DNA of 64,000 nucleotides from an uncultured Tropicimonas sp. (GCA_947497945.1 CANMIP010000007.1:62001-126000), one strand, 5' to 3'. Shown: positions 18,823 through 28,035, counted from the first letter of the stretch. Notes: generated by a model not told the origin, from the sequence alone. Program-made: numbers and translations.

Positions 18823-19137
18823 TTTCTTCCTCGAGAAGGCAGGTGCCTGTGGTGTGAGGCCCAGGCTGTCGGGGCGCGGATTCGCCAGGCCAGCATGAGT
18901 CTCCGGTGGGTCCTGCGCCCGCCTTACCACGGGGCAAGGTTTGCGCGAGCCCGATATGCCATGTGTGTGCATACGGTGCCATACAAAAGGAGGACACCCC
19001 GGTATGTGCTGACGGTCTAGGTCTGCCCCTTGAAAGACGCTTTGGGCTGTTGCGCAGGGTCGTCTGTCGCGCGGAAATCTCCGCCCTGGCCGGCGCGATG
19101 CTTGGCCCGGATCGGGTGGCTCTGCTATTGCCGCATC
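18823..19137. other. Intergenic between divergent genes
   Basis: About 315 bases separating the leftward 67-residue gene from the rightward methyltransferase. An AGGAGG at about 18990 is followed by an ATG that meets a stop after one codon, so no leader peptide is supported. Promoters for both genes are expected here, but none is clear. Confidence 0.35.
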
Positions 19138-19989
19138 ATGGAATGTCATGACGCCCCCCGTAATGCCGCCTTTGCCGTGGCGCCCTGGTCCAACCTGCAC
19201 GAAATGGCGCTCGGCAAGGCGCGGCAGGTTCCGACGATGTTGTCGATGCAGGAACAGCTGCTCTATTTCTGGCTCGCGGCGTTCTGGGCCGAGGGGGCGG
19301 GCGAGATCGTCGACCTGGGCTGTTTCGCCGGCGGCTCGACGGCGCGGCTGGCCGAAGGGGCGCAGGTGGCCGGCCTGACGAACGGGCTGCATGGGTTCGA
19401 CCGCTTCACGGCCCATGAACGTGCCAAGGAGGGGCTGCTCTACTCGAACGGAATTGCTCCTTTCGAAGGCGAAGATATCCTGCCCATCGCGCGACAATTG
19501 CTGGCGCCCTGGCGCGCGCGCGTCACCCTGCATCGCGGCGAGATCGACCGGATGACATGGACGGGCGGGCCGATCGAGATCCTGGTGATGGATGCGTCGA
19601 AAAAGGCCGAGACCGGGGACCGGATGGCCGCGAGCTTCCTTCCACATCTGGTCGCAGGGCGGTCGCTCCTTGTGCAACAGGACCTGTTGCATTGGAGTCA
19701 GCCTTGGGTGGTCGCACAGATGGAACTCCTGAGCGCGTATTTCCGGCCGCTGGTGCATGTGGAGAGGGATACGGTGGTGTATCTTTGCACGGCGGCGCCG
19801 GATCCGGCGGCTTTGGCAATCGCTGAGACTGTGGAGTTGAGTGACGAGGAAATGTTCGATCTGATCAAATCCGCCCAGGCGCGTTTCGCGTCTTTGGGAT
19901 GGGGATTGACGGAGCCGCTTGAGCAGATGGTGCTCGGTCTCCTGGCCAATCCCGGTCAACGCGCCGCACATCGCTTCAAGCGTCCTTGA
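19138..19989 (+). CDS. Class I SAM-dependent methyltransferase-like protein (TylF/CmcI-like)
   Basis: A protein of up to 283 residues with a SAM-binding start, EIVDLGCFAGGSTARLAEG, and an acidic segment, EILVMDASKKAE, at the position of the metal or catalytic acid in the macrocin-O/CmcI methyltransferase group. The rest is helical, with a C-terminal ELSDEEMFDLIKSAQARFASLG tail. The start is uncertain: the ATG at 19138 has no good ribosome-binding site, and a TTG further up would add a Cys-rich segment that looks non-coding. Substrate unknown. It is isolated between a small gene and a tRNA pair. Confidence 0.65.
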   Translation: MECHDAPRNAAFAVAPWSNLHEMALGKARQVPTMLSMQEQLLYFWLAAFWAEGAGEIVDLGCFAGGSTARLAEGAQVAGLTNGLHGFDRFTAHERAKEGLLYSNGIAPFEGEDILPIARQLLAPWRARVTLHRGEIDRMTWTGGPIEILVMDASKKAETGDRMAASFLPHLVAGRSLLVQQDLLHWSQPWVVAQMELLSAYFRPLVHVERDTVVYLCTAAPDPAALAIAETVELSDEEMFDLIKSAQARFASLGWGLTEPLEQMVLGLLANPGQRAAHRFKRP

Positions 19990-20257
19990 CGCGCATTGGC
20001 CCTCGAGAGCGGGTCCATTGGCGGCCTTTAGGACGGGTCTGGCTTTCGCTGGGATGACACGTCGCGCGCAGCCATCGCAATTGAGATGCGTCGCCAGTTC
20101 CCCGAAGACCACCTGAAGGAGATCTGTTTCCTGGCCGCCCGACGGTGACCCTTGCTTCGGCAGGAAGTGCGGTGCGATTGCTGAATGAATCCGTCAGCGA
20201 CACAGGCTATGATTCCAGCTTTTCAGGTCGATTGGCGCGTCGGATTTTCGGATCCAG

Positions 20258-20332
20258 TGGAGCGGGCGATGAGATTCGAACTCACGACCCTAACCTTGGC
20301 AAGGTTATGCTCTACCCCTGAGCTACGCCCGC
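20258..20332 (-). tRNA. tRNA-Gly (GCC), copy 1
   Basis: A 75-base cloverleaf on the minus strand. Acceptor GCGGGCG pairs with CGCCCGC, the anticodon loop TTGCCAA reads GCC (glycine), the T-arm contains GAGTTCGAATCTC, and the CCA end is encoded. An identical copy lies upstream at 20370-20444, separated by 37 bases, so the pair is probably co-transcribed. Confidence 0.95.
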
Positions 20333-20369
20333 GCTTCACTGGTTCGGTGACCGTCTCCGGTCTCTCTCT

Positions 20370-20444
20370 TGGAGCGGGCGATGAGATTCGAACTCACGAC
20401 CCTAACCTTGGCAAGGTTATGCTCTACCCCTGAGCTACGCCCGC
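20370..20444 (-). tRNA. tRNA-Gly (GCC), copy 2
   Basis: Same 75-base sequence as the gene at 20258-20332, including the encoded CCA end and GCC anticodon. As the upstream member on the minus strand it probably carries the promoter for both. The exact tandem duplication points to recent duplication or gene conversion. Confidence 0.95.
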
Positions 20445-20591
20445 ATCCGAGAGTGAGCGGGGATGTACCGGCCCCGGCGGCAGGCTTCAAGCAGAAAGTT
20501 GCATCAAGGCGCGGTTTTTTGCCCAGTCCGATGCCCTTGCCGCCGCCGCCGCTTCGGTGTCGGATGCGCGCGACAGATGGAGAAGCATGAC

Positions 20592-21515
20592 ATGCGGTTC
20601 ATGATCATGGGGGCCGGGGCCCTCGGGAGCTATTTTGGCGCAAGGTTGCAGGCGGCGGGGCATGATGTGGCGTTTATCGCCCGTGGGGCGCATCTCGATG
20701 CGATGCAGCGCAGCGGGCTGCGGATCCGGAGTCCGCTGGGAGATCTGGACCTGCCGGAGGTCCGTGCCTTCGATGTGCCGGAGGCCGCGGGGCCGGTCGA
20801 TGCGGTGCTTTTCATGGTCAAGACCTACGACGTCGAGTCGGCCGGGACGGCGCTGCTGCCCTGCCTGACGCCCGAGACCATCGTGGTCACGGCGCAGAAC
20901 GGGGTGACGGCCCATCGGCGGCTGGCAGAGATCCTTTCGCCGGGGCAGGTCGCGCCGGGGATGGTCTATATGCCGGCAGATGTGGTGGAGCCCGGTGTGA
21001 TACGCCACTCCTCGGATTTCAACCGGCTGGTGACCGGGCCGCTCATGGATGGGCGCCGGGCGCCGCTGGAAGCGATGGCGGCGGCGTTGCAAAGCGCGGG
21101 GCTGGAGATGCCGCTGGTCGCGGATGCCGAGCCCTCGCTCTGGGAGAAATTCGCCCTTCTCGCTTCGGTGGCCAGTATCACCTGCCTGACCCGTCTCAAT
21201 CTCGGGCCGATTCGGGAGACCGAAGAGACGAATGCGCTCCTGCGGGCCGCGCTGGACGAGACGATGGCTGTTGGCCGCGCGGTCTGTCCGGGGCTGGAAC
21301 CGGATGCGGGAGAACGGGCCTGGGACCTGATCCAGTCGATGCGCCGCGAGGTCCACGCCTCGATGCTGGACGACCTGCGGCGCGGCAAGCGGCTGGAACT
21401 GGACGATATCTGCGGCGAGATCGTGCGGCTGGGCGCGGCACATGGTGTGCCGACGCCGGTGCATGGCTTCGCCAATGCGCTGCTGCGCCCCTATGTGAAC
21501 GGGACGCCGGGCTGA
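20592..21515 (+). CDS. 2-dehydropantoate 2-reductase family protein
   Basis: A 307-residue NADP-dependent reductase-like protein. The N-terminal Rossmann motif is MIMGAGALGSYFGARL (4-19). The catalytic region includes AQNGVTAHRRL (Asn of the family) and the Lys in SLWEKFALLASVASITCLTR, and the Glu/Asp near RKRLELDDICGEIVRLG also fits. The family reduces ketopantoate to pantoate for coenzyme A, but many paralogues act on other 2-keto acids, so panE is not asserted. The ATG at 20592 has GGAGAAG upstream. The gene starts about 150 bases beyond the tRNA-Gly pair, which is transcribed in the opposite direction. Confidence 0.82.
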   Translation: MRFMIMGAGALGSYFGARLQAAGHDVAFIARGAHLDAMQRSGLRIRSPLGDLDLPEVRAFDVPEAAGPVDAVLFMVKTYDVESAGTALLPCLTPETIVVTAQNGVTAHRRLAEILSPGQVAPGMVYMPADVVEPGVIRHSSDFNRLVTGPLMDGRRAPLEAMAAALQSAGLEMPLVADAEPSLWEKFALLASVASITCLTRLNLGPIRETEETNALLRAALDETMAVGRAVCPGLEPDAGERAWDLIQSMRREVHASMLDDLRRGKRLELDDICGEIVRLGAAHGVPTPVHGFANALLRPYVNGTPG

Positions 21516-21521
21516 CGAGGA

Positions 21522-21908
21522 TCAGAAGATCGCGTGACCGATATTGGCGACGGCGGTGACCAGGATCATGGTGAATGTCAGGATCATCCCCCATTTGCGC
21601 GCCTTGAAGTTCTGCGGCTCGGCGCCGAAGCCCCAGGCATGCAGCGCGCGACCGAAAAAGAGCATCGCCCCGAAGAGGTGAACCAGCCATGCCGGCATGC
21701 CCTGCATTTCGGCCATGGCCAGCAGGAGCAGGGCGAAGGGGACATATTCGACGAAATTCGCATGGACGCGGATGCGGCGGAGCAACTGCGCGTCGCCGCC
21801 ATCGCCATGAGAGGTTTTCGTCGCGCCACGCCGGGCGATCACGCGGGCGCTGAGCGCGACGAAGAGCAAGGCCAGCAGGCCGGCATAGAGCGGAGTTGTC
21901 TGGAGCAT
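21522..21908 (-). CDS. MAPEG family membrane protein
   Basis: A 128-residue inner-membrane protein with four helices. The hallmark RIRVHANFVEYVPFALLLL (E-x-x-x-E/N-x-x-E-Y type) lies after helix 1, and GRALHAWGFGAE follows helix 3. MAPEG proteins in bacteria are glutathione-dependent transferases or peroxidases of membrane substrates. It is convergent with the ketopantoate-reductase-like gene, with only six bases between stops, and divergent from the hydrolase at 22022. Confidence 0.88.
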   Translation of the reverse strand: MLQTTPLYAGLLALLFVALSARVIARRGATKTSHGDGGDAQLLRRIRVHANFVEYVPFALLLLAMAEMQGMPAWLVHLFGAMLFFGRALHAWGFGAEPQNFKARKWGMILTFTMILVTAVANIGHAIF

Positions 21909-22021
21909 GGTCGGGGTCCTGATGCGGTTTCGCGGCAAGATAGGGCGGCGCGGCCGCGCTTGCCAGCTTGACGGCGCGGCGTACCGCGGATTGGGTGTGT
22001 CCGCAACGGCAGGGGGCGGAG

Positions 22022-22804
22022 ATGGACATGTCGGTTCGACGCCACGGGGAGGCGCCTTTCGAGGTGGCGGTGCTGCATGGCGGGCCGGGTGGCGCGGGCG
22101 AGGTCGCACCGCTGGCCCGGGCTCTGGCCGCGCGCGGATTTGGCGTGCTTGAGCCCTTGCAGGCGGCGCGGTCCGTGGAAGGGCAGGTTGCCGAGTTGCA
22201 TGACCAGATCGGGTCGCATGGCTCGGAGAGGATGGTGGTTGTCGGCTGGTCCTGGGGCGCCTGGCTTGGGTGCCTGCATGCGGCGCGGCATCCCGGACAG
22301 GTTCGGCGGCTGATCCTGATCAGCAGCGGCCCCTTTGACGAGGCGGCAGCGATGGGCATTCAGGACACGCGGTTGTCGCGCCTGCCGCCGGAAGAGGCTG
22401 CGGAACTGAAGGCCGGGTTCTCCGGGGATGTGGACCTGCCCCGTCTGCTGGCGATCCTGCACAGGGCGGACGGGTATGATCCCGACCCGACAGCCGCCGG
22501 AACGGTGGATTTCGATCCGGAGATCTTCGCGGCGGTCTGGGGAGAGGCGGCGGCGATGCGGCGCTCGGGGGCGCTGTTGGAGCAGGTCGCCAGGATCGAC
22601 TGCCCGGTTGCCTGCTTTCACGGCGACCATGATCCGGGTCCGGCAGAGGGCGTCCGCGCGCCGCTTGCAGCCTGCCTGCCGGAGTTCCGCTTCCAGCTGC
22701 TGGAGAAATGCGGTCACACGCCATGGATCGAGCGGCAAGCGGCGTCGCGCTTTCTTGACCTGCTGGATGCGGAAATTCGCGCGGACGGGCCAGGACCTGG
22801 CTGA
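22022..22804 (+). CDS. Alpha/beta hydrolase
   Basis: A 260-residue cytosolic alpha/beta-fold hydrolase. The oxyanion region is VLHGGPGGAGE, the nucleophile elbow is GWSWG, a late acid appears in CFHGDHDPGP and the catalytic histidine in CGHTPWIE. The HGGPG start resembles proline iminopeptidases and similar esterases, but the substrate cannot be told. GGAG lies just before the MDM start; the second ATG at 22028 is equally possible. It has no operon partner. Confidence 0.8.
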   Translation: MDMSVRRHGEAPFEVAVLHGGPGGAGEVAPLARALAARGFGVLEPLQAARSVEGQVAELHDQIGSHGSERMVVVGWSWGAWLGCLHAARHPGQVRRLILISSGPFDEAAAMGIQDTRLSRLPPEEAAELKAGFSGDVDLPRLLAILHRADGYDPDPTAAGTVDFDPEIFAAVWGEAAAMRRSGALLEQVARIDCPVACFHGDHDPGPAEGVRAPLAACLPEFRFQLLEKCGHTPWIERQAASRFLDLLDAEIRADGPGPG

Positions 22805-23140
22805 CTGCTCAAGGCGTGCCGTCGCGACCGTGGCGCATGATGCCAGTGGCTCCGCGCCAAGCCCGCAGGCGTCTTCTCGGCTCGATGGGACAGGCCGGCC
22901 CCGGAGCAGTGGGGCCAGGCGCCGGCCTGCGGGCATGACGGCGATCCTTCCAGACGGCTTAGGGCTCGCAGCGCGCCCGCGACGACCTTCGGTGGTCCGT
23001 GGCCGCCATGCGCCTTCGGTTGCTCCGCTTTTGCGCCCCGCCGTCTGGGGAGGGAGCGCCCCGTCGCGTTGGTGCCCGTTCTCCTGCGCCGCTTGCAAAT
23101 GATCGGCTGCTGAGCGAAACCGGGCGCGAAAGGATTTTTC
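22805..23140. other. Intergenic, possible repeat remnant
   Basis: About 335 bases between the hydrolase and the AI-2E permease. No convincing gene is seen. Read leftward it encodes an Arg/Pro/Gly-rich open frame (about 22950-23100, containing AHGGHGPPKVVAGALRA) that resembles, from memory, spurious translations of dispersed intergenic repeats in related genomes. A second copy is not in this window. Confidence 0.35.
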
Positions 23141-24226
23141 ATGGCTCTGCCCGCTCAATCCCAGGTCAAGATCTGGTCCATCGCCGCCGCGCTGTTCTTT
23201 GCGTTGCTGTGGTTTCTCGGCGATGTGGTGATGCCCTTCGTGCTCGGCGCCGCCATTGCCTATCTGCTGGACCCCTTCGCCGACTGGTTCGAGCGCAAGG
23301 GCTTTTCCCGTGCCTTCGGCGTCACCGTCATCACCCTGATCAGCCTGCTGCTGTTCGTGCTGATGATCCTGCTGGTCATTCCGACCCTTGTCGAACAGAC
23401 CACGGCGCTATTCGCCGCTCTGCCCGATCTCGCAAACAACCTGCAGGATTTCCTCACCCGCCGCTTCCCGTCGCTGGTCGATGCCGATTCGACCATTCGC
23501 CAGTCGCTTGCAACCTTCGGAAGCATCCTGTCCGAAAAGGGGGGAGAGCTGCTCAACGGGGCGCTCGCATCGGTTTCCAGCCTTTTCTCAATCGTGACGC
23601 TGATCGTCATCGTGCCGGTTGTCACCTTTTACATGCTGCTCGACTGGGACCGGCTGGTTGCCCGGATCGACGAGTTGCTGCCGCGAGATCACGCCTCAAC
23701 CATTCGCCGCCTTGCCTCCGAGATCGACGCGACGTTGGCCGGGTTTGTCCGCGGACAGGGCACGGTCTGCTTCCTGCTGGGGGTCTATTACTGCATCGCG
23801 CTGGTGCTGGTGGGGCTCGATTTCGGCCTCGTCGTCGGCGCTGTCGCCGGGCTGTTGACCTTCATCCCCTATATCGGCGCGCTCATAGGCGGCGCATTGG
23901 CCATCGGGCTGGCGCTGTTCCAGTTCTGGGGCGACTGGACCATGATTGCCGTCGTCGGCGCCATCTTCTTGTCCGGCCAGATGCTCGAAGGCAACGTGCT
24001 GACGCCGAAACTGGTCGGCAGTTCGGTCGGGTTGCACCCGGTCTGGCTGCTACTGGCGCTGTCCGTCTTCGGCTCGCTCTTCGGCTTCGTCGGCATGCTC
24101 GTGGCCGTGCCGGTTTCCGCCGTGATCGGTGTGATCGTCCGCTTCCTGACCGGGAAGTACAAGGAGGGCCTGCTCTACAAGGGCAAGGCTGGCCAAGCCA
24201 CGGCGCAGGATATCGAGGAGCTCTGA
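23141..24226 (+). CDS. AI-2E family transporter (PerM-like permease)
   Basis: A 361-residue inner-membrane protein with about eight helices. The family's late GLLTFIPYIGALIGGALAIGLAL block and GQMLEGNVLTPKLVGSSVGLHP signature are both present, along with a central amphipathic loop (about 85-150). Members include an autoinducer-2 exporter and Na+/H+ antiporters, so the substrate is open. The stop overlaps the start of the Hda-like gene (TGATG at 24224-24228), and GAGGAG at the end of this gene serves that start. Confidence 0.85.
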   Translation: MALPAQSQVKIWSIAAALFFALLWFLGDVVMPFVLGAAIAYLLDPFADWFERKGFSRAFGVTVITLISLLLFVLMILLVIPTLVEQTTALFAALPDLANNLQDFLTRRFPSLVDADSTIRQSLATFGSILSEKGGELLNGALASVSSLFSIVTLIVIVPVVTFYMLLDWDRLVARIDELLPRDHASTIRRLASEIDATLAGFVRGQGTVCFLLGVYYCIALVLVGLDFGLVVGAVAGLLTFIPYIGALIGGALAIGLALFQFWGDWTMIAVVGAIFLSGQMLEGNVLTPKLVGSSVGLHPVWLLLALSVFGSLFGFVGMLVAVPVSAVIGVIVRFLTGKYKEGLLYKGKAGQATAQDIEEL

Positions 24227-24891
24227 TGACCGAACAGCTCGTCCTGAACCTGCCCGTGCGACCGGCGCTCGGGCGGGAAGATTTCTTTCTGTCGCCTGGC
24301 AATGCGCTGGCCGTGGCCGAGATCGACCGCTGGGAGGCCTGGCCGGCGGGCAAGCTGGCGCTGATCGGCCCGGAAGGGGCCGGCAAGACCCATCTCGCCC
24401 ATGTCTGGGCCGAACAGGCCGGGGCCACGATCCTTCCGGCGACAGGGTTGGCAGGCTGGGAGCCGCGCCCGGGCAACTATGCCATCGAGGATATCCCGGA
24501 TGCTGCCGGCGACGAAGAGGCCGAGCGCGCGCTTTTCCATTTGCACAATTTCGTTCTTGCCGAGGGCGGGCGGCTCCTGGTGACCGGCGTGACCCCGCCG
24601 GCCCTGTGGGTGATCGACCTGCCCGACCTGGCAAGCCGCATGCGTGGAACGCCGAGCGTCCGGCTGGAAGCGCCCGACGATGCGCTCCTGCAGGCTCTCC
24701 TGCTCAAGCTCTTTGCGGATCGACAGATCACGCCGCAGCCGAGCTTGATCCCCTGGCTTCTCAAGCGCATGGACCGCTCTTTCGCCGCAGCCGGCCGCCT
24801 CGTTGCAGAGCTGGATGCCCGGGCGCTGGCGACCGGCCGCCCGATAGGGGTGAAACTTGCCACCGAAATCCTGGCCGAAGACGAGACCTGA
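24226..24891 (+). CDS. DnaA-related regulator, Hda-like (DnaA inactivator)
   Basis: A 221-residue AAA+ protein related to DnaA domain III. It begins MTEQLVLNLPVRPALGREDF, where QLVLNLP resembles the Hda clamp-binding motif (QL-x-L-x-L), then a P-loop GPEGAGKTH (48-56), a degenerate Walker B (NYAIEDIPDA) and an arginine-bearing sensor (DLASRMRGTPSVRLEAPDD). In alphaproteobacteria such proteins (HdaA) bind the sliding clamp and promote hydrolysis of DnaA-ATP to limit replication initiation. It is translationally coupled to the AI-2E permease. The role is by homology; hdaA is likely. Confidence 0.8.
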   Translation: MTEQLVLNLPVRPALGREDFFLSPGNALAVAEIDRWEAWPAGKLALIGPEGAGKTHLAHVWAEQAGATILPATGLAGWEPRPGNYAIEDIPDAAGDEEAERALFHLHNFVLAEGGRLLVTGVTPPALWVIDLPDLASRMRGTPSVRLEAPDDALLQALLLKLFADRQITPQPSLIPWLLKRMDRSFAAAGRLVAELDARALATGRPIGVKLATEILAEDET

Positions 24892-25025
24892 GGAAGCGGC
24901 GGAGAAGCTGGAGGGCGGGCGTTCCGCCGGCGCTCTCCGCCGCTGAAGCGGCCTCGGGCCCCGTGCGGCGGCGGCCCACGCCCTGCGGGCGCGGGTCCAT
25001 TGGCGCCTGTTTCGACCCAGCTGCT
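24892..25025. repeat. Possible dispersed-repeat remnant upstream of proS
   Basis: A palindrome-rich, very GC-rich stretch (GCGGCGGAGA to GCGCCTGT). Read leftward it gives [19 protein letters not shown] and then AGGTPALQ, a string that, from memory, recurs as spurious translations in rhodobacteral genomes. It has no ribosome-binding site and no gene is called. It directly precedes hairpin copy B. Confidence 0.35.
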
Positions 25026-25029
25026 CTGC

Positions 25030-25083
25030 TTCTTCTTTCGGAAAATATCCTCCGGGGGGCTCGGGGGGTGGAAAACCCCCCGA
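25030..25083. repeat. AAATATCC-box intergenic hairpin, copy B
   Basis: A TTTCGGAAAATATCCTCC box (25036-25053) is followed by a G/C hairpin pairing 25062-25068 with 25076-25082 around a seven-base loop, about 45 bases before the proS start. The layout matches copy A (14643-14712) and the arms of copy C (54552-54622). Confidence 0.55.
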
Positions 25084-25125
25084 CCTTTGCGTAACGGGAA
25101 AGGTGAAGAACAGAGGAATCGACAT

Positions 25126-26466
25126 ATGCGCCTGAGCCGCTACTTCCTGCCCGTCCTCAAGGAGACGCCTTCGGAAGCCCAGATCGTCAGCCACCGCCTC
25201 ATGCTGCGTGCCGGCATGATCAAGCAGATGAGCGCCGGGATCTATGCCTGGCTGCCGCTCGGCTTCAAGATGCTGCGCAAGATCGAGAACATCGTCCACG
25301 AGGAGCAGATCCGCGCCGGCCATGTCCCGGTGCTGATGCCGACGCTGCAATCGGCCGATCTGTGGCGCGAGTCGGGCCGCTATGACGGCTACGGCGAAGA
25401 GATGCTGCGGATGCAGGATCGCCATGGGCGCGACATGCTCTTTTCGCCCACGGCCGAGGAGATGTTCACGGACACGTTCCGCAGCTACGTGAAATCCTAC
25501 AAGGATCTGCCGCTGACCATCTACCAGATCCAGTGGAAGTTCCGCGACGAGATCCGCCCGCGTTTCGGCGTGATGCGGGGCCGCGAGTTCCTGATGAAGG
25601 ACGGCTACAATTTCGACCTCACCAAGGAAGACGCGTTGCATGCCTATAACCGCCACCTCGTGAGCTACCTGCGCACCTATGAGCGCATGGGCCTGCAGGC
25701 GATCCCGATGCGCGCCGAGAGCGGCCCGATCGGCGGCGACAACACGCATGAGTTCCTCGTGCTGGCCGAGACCGGCGAGAGCGGCGTCTTCTATGACAGC
25801 GAGATCACCGATCTGAAATTCGGCGACCGAGCCGTCGATTACGACGATGTGGAGCAGTGCCAGGGCGTGCTGGAGGAGTTCACCTCCCGTTATGCCCGCA
25901 CCGACGACACGCATGACCAGGCCGCCTTTGAGGCGCATGTGCCCGAGGAACGTCGCCGCGAGGCGCGCGGCATCGAGGTCGGCCAGATCTTCTATTTTGG
26001 CACCAAGTATTCCGAGCCGATGGGCGCGACCGTCACTGATGCCGAGGGCAACAAGGTTCCGGTCCATATGGGCTCGCACGGGATCGGCGTCTCGCGCCTG
26101 CTCGGCGCGCTGATCGAGGCCAATCACGACGAGAATGGCATTATCTGGCCCGAAGGGGTGACGCCTTTCCATTGCGGCATCGTCAATCTCAAGCAGGGCG
26201 ACGCGGCAGCCGATGCGGCCTGCGAGGATCTCTACAAGGCGCTGACCGCGAAGGGGCTGGAGCCGCTCTACGACGACCGCAAGGAGCGCGCAGGTGGCAA
26301 ATTTGCGACGATGGACCTGATTGGCCTGCCCTGGCGGATCACTGTCGGCCCGCGCGGGTTGAAGAACGGTGTGGTCGAGCTGACCTCGCGGCGGACCGGC
26401 GAGAGCGAGGAGCTGTCGCCCGAACTGGCCGTGGCGCGCGTGGCCGAGATCTACGCCGCGCTCTGA
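25126..26466 (+). CDS. proS: Prolyl-tRNA synthetase
   Basis: A 446-residue class II synthetase charging tRNA-Pro. Motif 1 lies in the [19 protein letters not shown] region, motif 2 is [18 protein letters not shown] from residue 146, and motif 3 includes [16 protein letters not shown]. The C-terminal anticodon-binding domain runs from about residue 340. It is about 120 residues shorter than E. coli ProRS because the inserted editing domain is absent, as is normal in alphaproteobacteria. The ATG at 25126 follows AGAGGA; the longer frame runs back through the intergenic hairpin. Confidence 0.95.
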   Translation: MRLSRYFLPVLKETPSEAQIVSHRLMLRAGMIKQMSAGIYAWLPLGFKMLRKIENIVHEEQIRAGHVPVLMPTLQSADLWRESGRYDGYGEEMLRMQDRHGRDMLFSPTAEEMFTDTFRSYVKSYKDLPLTIYQIQWKFRDEIRPRFGVMRGREFLMKDGYNFDLTKEDALHAYNRHLVSYLRTYERMGLQAIPMRAESGPIGGDNTHEFLVLAETGESGVFYDSEITDLKFGDRAVDYDDVEQCQGVLEEFTSRYARTDDTHDQAAFEAHVPEERRREARGIEVGQIFYFGTKYSEPMGATVTDAEGNKVPVHMGSHGIGVSRLLGALIEANHDENGIIWPEGVTPFHCGIVNLKQGDAAADAACEDLYKALTAKGLEPLYDDRKERAGGKFATMDLIGLPWRITVGPRGLKNGVVELTSRRTGESEELSPELAVARVAEIYAAL

Positions 26467-26486
26467 AGAACAGACGGAGGGCGACG

Positions 26487-26993
26487 TTGACCGGACTCGC
26501 CCCCCTTTCCAGGCTCAGGGTGCCTGCGCGGCTGCTCTGGTGCAGCTTCCTCGTCCAAAATCTCGAGGAGGCGCTTGGCCTTGTCGATTGGGCGCAGGCG
26601 CAGGGAATCGAACGCCCATGGCTACGCCATGAAAGCTTCGCCTAGGCCGTCGTCGGTCTGTCGGTCCTGGCCGGGTTCCTGCTCCGGCCCGGTCTCGCCC
26701 GGCTCGACGGGCGCGGCGGTCGCTGGCTCCTCGGCGTCTTCGCCGGTGCGTTGCTGACCAACGCGGCCACCCATCTCGTCGTCTCTGCGGCGACTCTATC
26801 TGCCATGCCCGGTCTGTTTTCCGGCGTGACTCTTATGGGCCCGGCCGCGGCTTTCCTTTTGTGGTGCCTGTACCATCTCGGTCTGATGCAACGGCACTCG
26901 ATCGCAATATGCTGCGTTGTCGGATTTGCCCTGACCCCACCGGTTGCCTTCGCCTCTATCCGGCTCGCGGATCTTTTCCTGACGCAGACCTGA
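26487..26993 (+). pseudogene. HXXEE-like membrane protein gene interrupted by an in-frame TAG
   Basis: A TTG start at 26487 sits six bases after GGAGG and opens a frame with LLWCSFLVQNLEEALGLVDW, resembling the HXXEE motif of a small bacterial membrane-protein family, here with Q in place of the His. The frame meets TAG at 26643-26645 after 52 codons and then continues, with no frameshift, for another 115 codons. The continuation has three hydrophobic segments (AVVGLSVLAGFLL, LLGVFAGALLTNAATH and GPAAAFLLWCLYHLG). Both halves fit one 168-codon gene of the expected family size, so a point nonsense mutation is the simplest reading. It follows proS by 20 bases. A sequencing error is possible. 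Confidence 0.6.
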
Positions 26994-27200
26994 GACTGGT
27001 GCGCACCCACGCCCGAAGGGCGCTACCCCCAACCGTTTGCCCAAGCATCTTCGATGCGCGAGAAACCGGCGGGAGCCCCAGCCGAAAGGGAGAGGTCTCA
27101 TTGCACTTTCAAAACGCACCAACGCCAGCCGTGCCTATCAAAGCTCGGCCGGAACGCGCCCTGCCGGGTTTTCACGATAACACGCTCTTGGATGCCAGAT

Positions 27201-28031
27201 TCACGGCAGATAGCGGACAAAGGCAAAGCGCCGCGAATCCGACGCCCAGGACGGTGAGTTCAACGTCCCCTGTCCGCCGAAAAGCGACAGCAGGACCCGC
27301 ACCGCGCCGCCCCCTGCCGGGATCAAGCGCAGTTCGACCTCCCGTTCGGGCGGATGCCCCTCGGTTCCGGCTTCATACGCAAGGTAGACGACATGCTGCC
27401 CGTCCGGCGAGGGATGGGGGAACCAGTTGACCCGCTCGTCGGAGGTCATCTGTTCCAGATCGGTCCCGTCCGGCCGGACCCGCCAGAGATCGACCGCCCC
27501 CTCGATCTCGCCATTGAACCAGATCCATTCACCATCCGGCGTGTAATCCGGTCCGTCGCAATGATCGAAACCCGAGGTCAGCCGCTGTTCCGGCCCGCCG
27601 TTTGCCGGACAGGTATAGATATCGGCGCCATCGTCATATCCGCGCCGGAAGGCCGGATAGGTGATGCGCGCGCCATCGGGCGACCAGCCGTGGAAATAGG
27701 CTGGCAGCTTCTCCGACACCCGCCGAGGCACGCCGCCATTGATGGGCAGGGTGTAGATACAGCTCTGGCCGGTCTCGGTCTTGTCGCTGATGGCGATCAG
27801 CCGGCCATCGGGCGAAGGTCCGTGGTCATTGTTGATCTGGGTCGCGAAGCCCGTGTCCACCGACTCCAGCGCCGGTGCATCCAGCGGCACCCGGAACACC
27901 CGCCCGTCGCAATTGACCAGCAGCGCCGCGTCCCCCGGCAGGAAATTCGGCGCTTCGATATGCCGATCACTGCGCAGGACGACCTGCGTCTTGTCTGACT
28001 GGATGTCGTAAAGGGCGATCTCGCTGATCAT
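27201..28031 (-). CDS. TolB-like WD40/PD40 beta-propeller protein
   Basis: A 276-residue protein built of repeated PD40 blades: GPSPDGRLIAISD, GWSPDGARITYPAF, DYTPDGEWIWFNG, HPSPDGQHVVYLAY and SPSWASDSRRFAFV. There is no signal peptide, so it is probably cytoplasmic, unlike the Tol-Pal TolB. Related proteins are annotated as 'biopolymer transporter Tol' or lyase-like PD40 proteins; no enzymatic residue can be named. The ATG at 28031 lies four bases after the SH3 gene, so the two form an operon. Confidence 0.78.
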   Translation of the reverse strand: MISEIALYDIQSDKTQVVLRSDRHIEAPNFLPGDAALLVNCDGRVFRVPLDAPALESVDTGFATQINNDHGPSPDGRLIAISDKTETGQSCIYTLPINGGVPRRVSEKLPAYFHGWSPDGARITYPAFRRGYDDGADIYTCPANGGPEQRLTSGFDHCDGPDYTPDGEWIWFNGEIEGAVDLWRVRPDGTDLEQMTSDERVNWFPHPSPDGQHVVYLAYEAGTEGHPPEREVELRLIPAGGGAVRVLLSLFGGQGTLNSPSWASDSRRFAFVRYLP

Positions 28032-28035
28032 TTGC

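Noticed and set aside
18980-19020. AGGAGG followed by ATG as a leader peptide
   Set aside because: The ATG is followed by TGC and then a stop, so it codes for only two residues. No regulatory pairing was evident.
22714-23142. A 142-codon leftward frame before the AI-2E permease
   Set aside because: Arg/Pro/Ser-rich, no ribosome-binding site, overlaps the end of the hydrolase gene. Treated as non-coding and possibly repeat-derived.
20009-25005. A shared 15-base string (GCGGGTCCATTGGCG) at 20009 and 24991
   Set aside because: About one such match is expected by chance in 64 kb, and more in GC-rich DNA, so it is not evidence of a repeat on its own.
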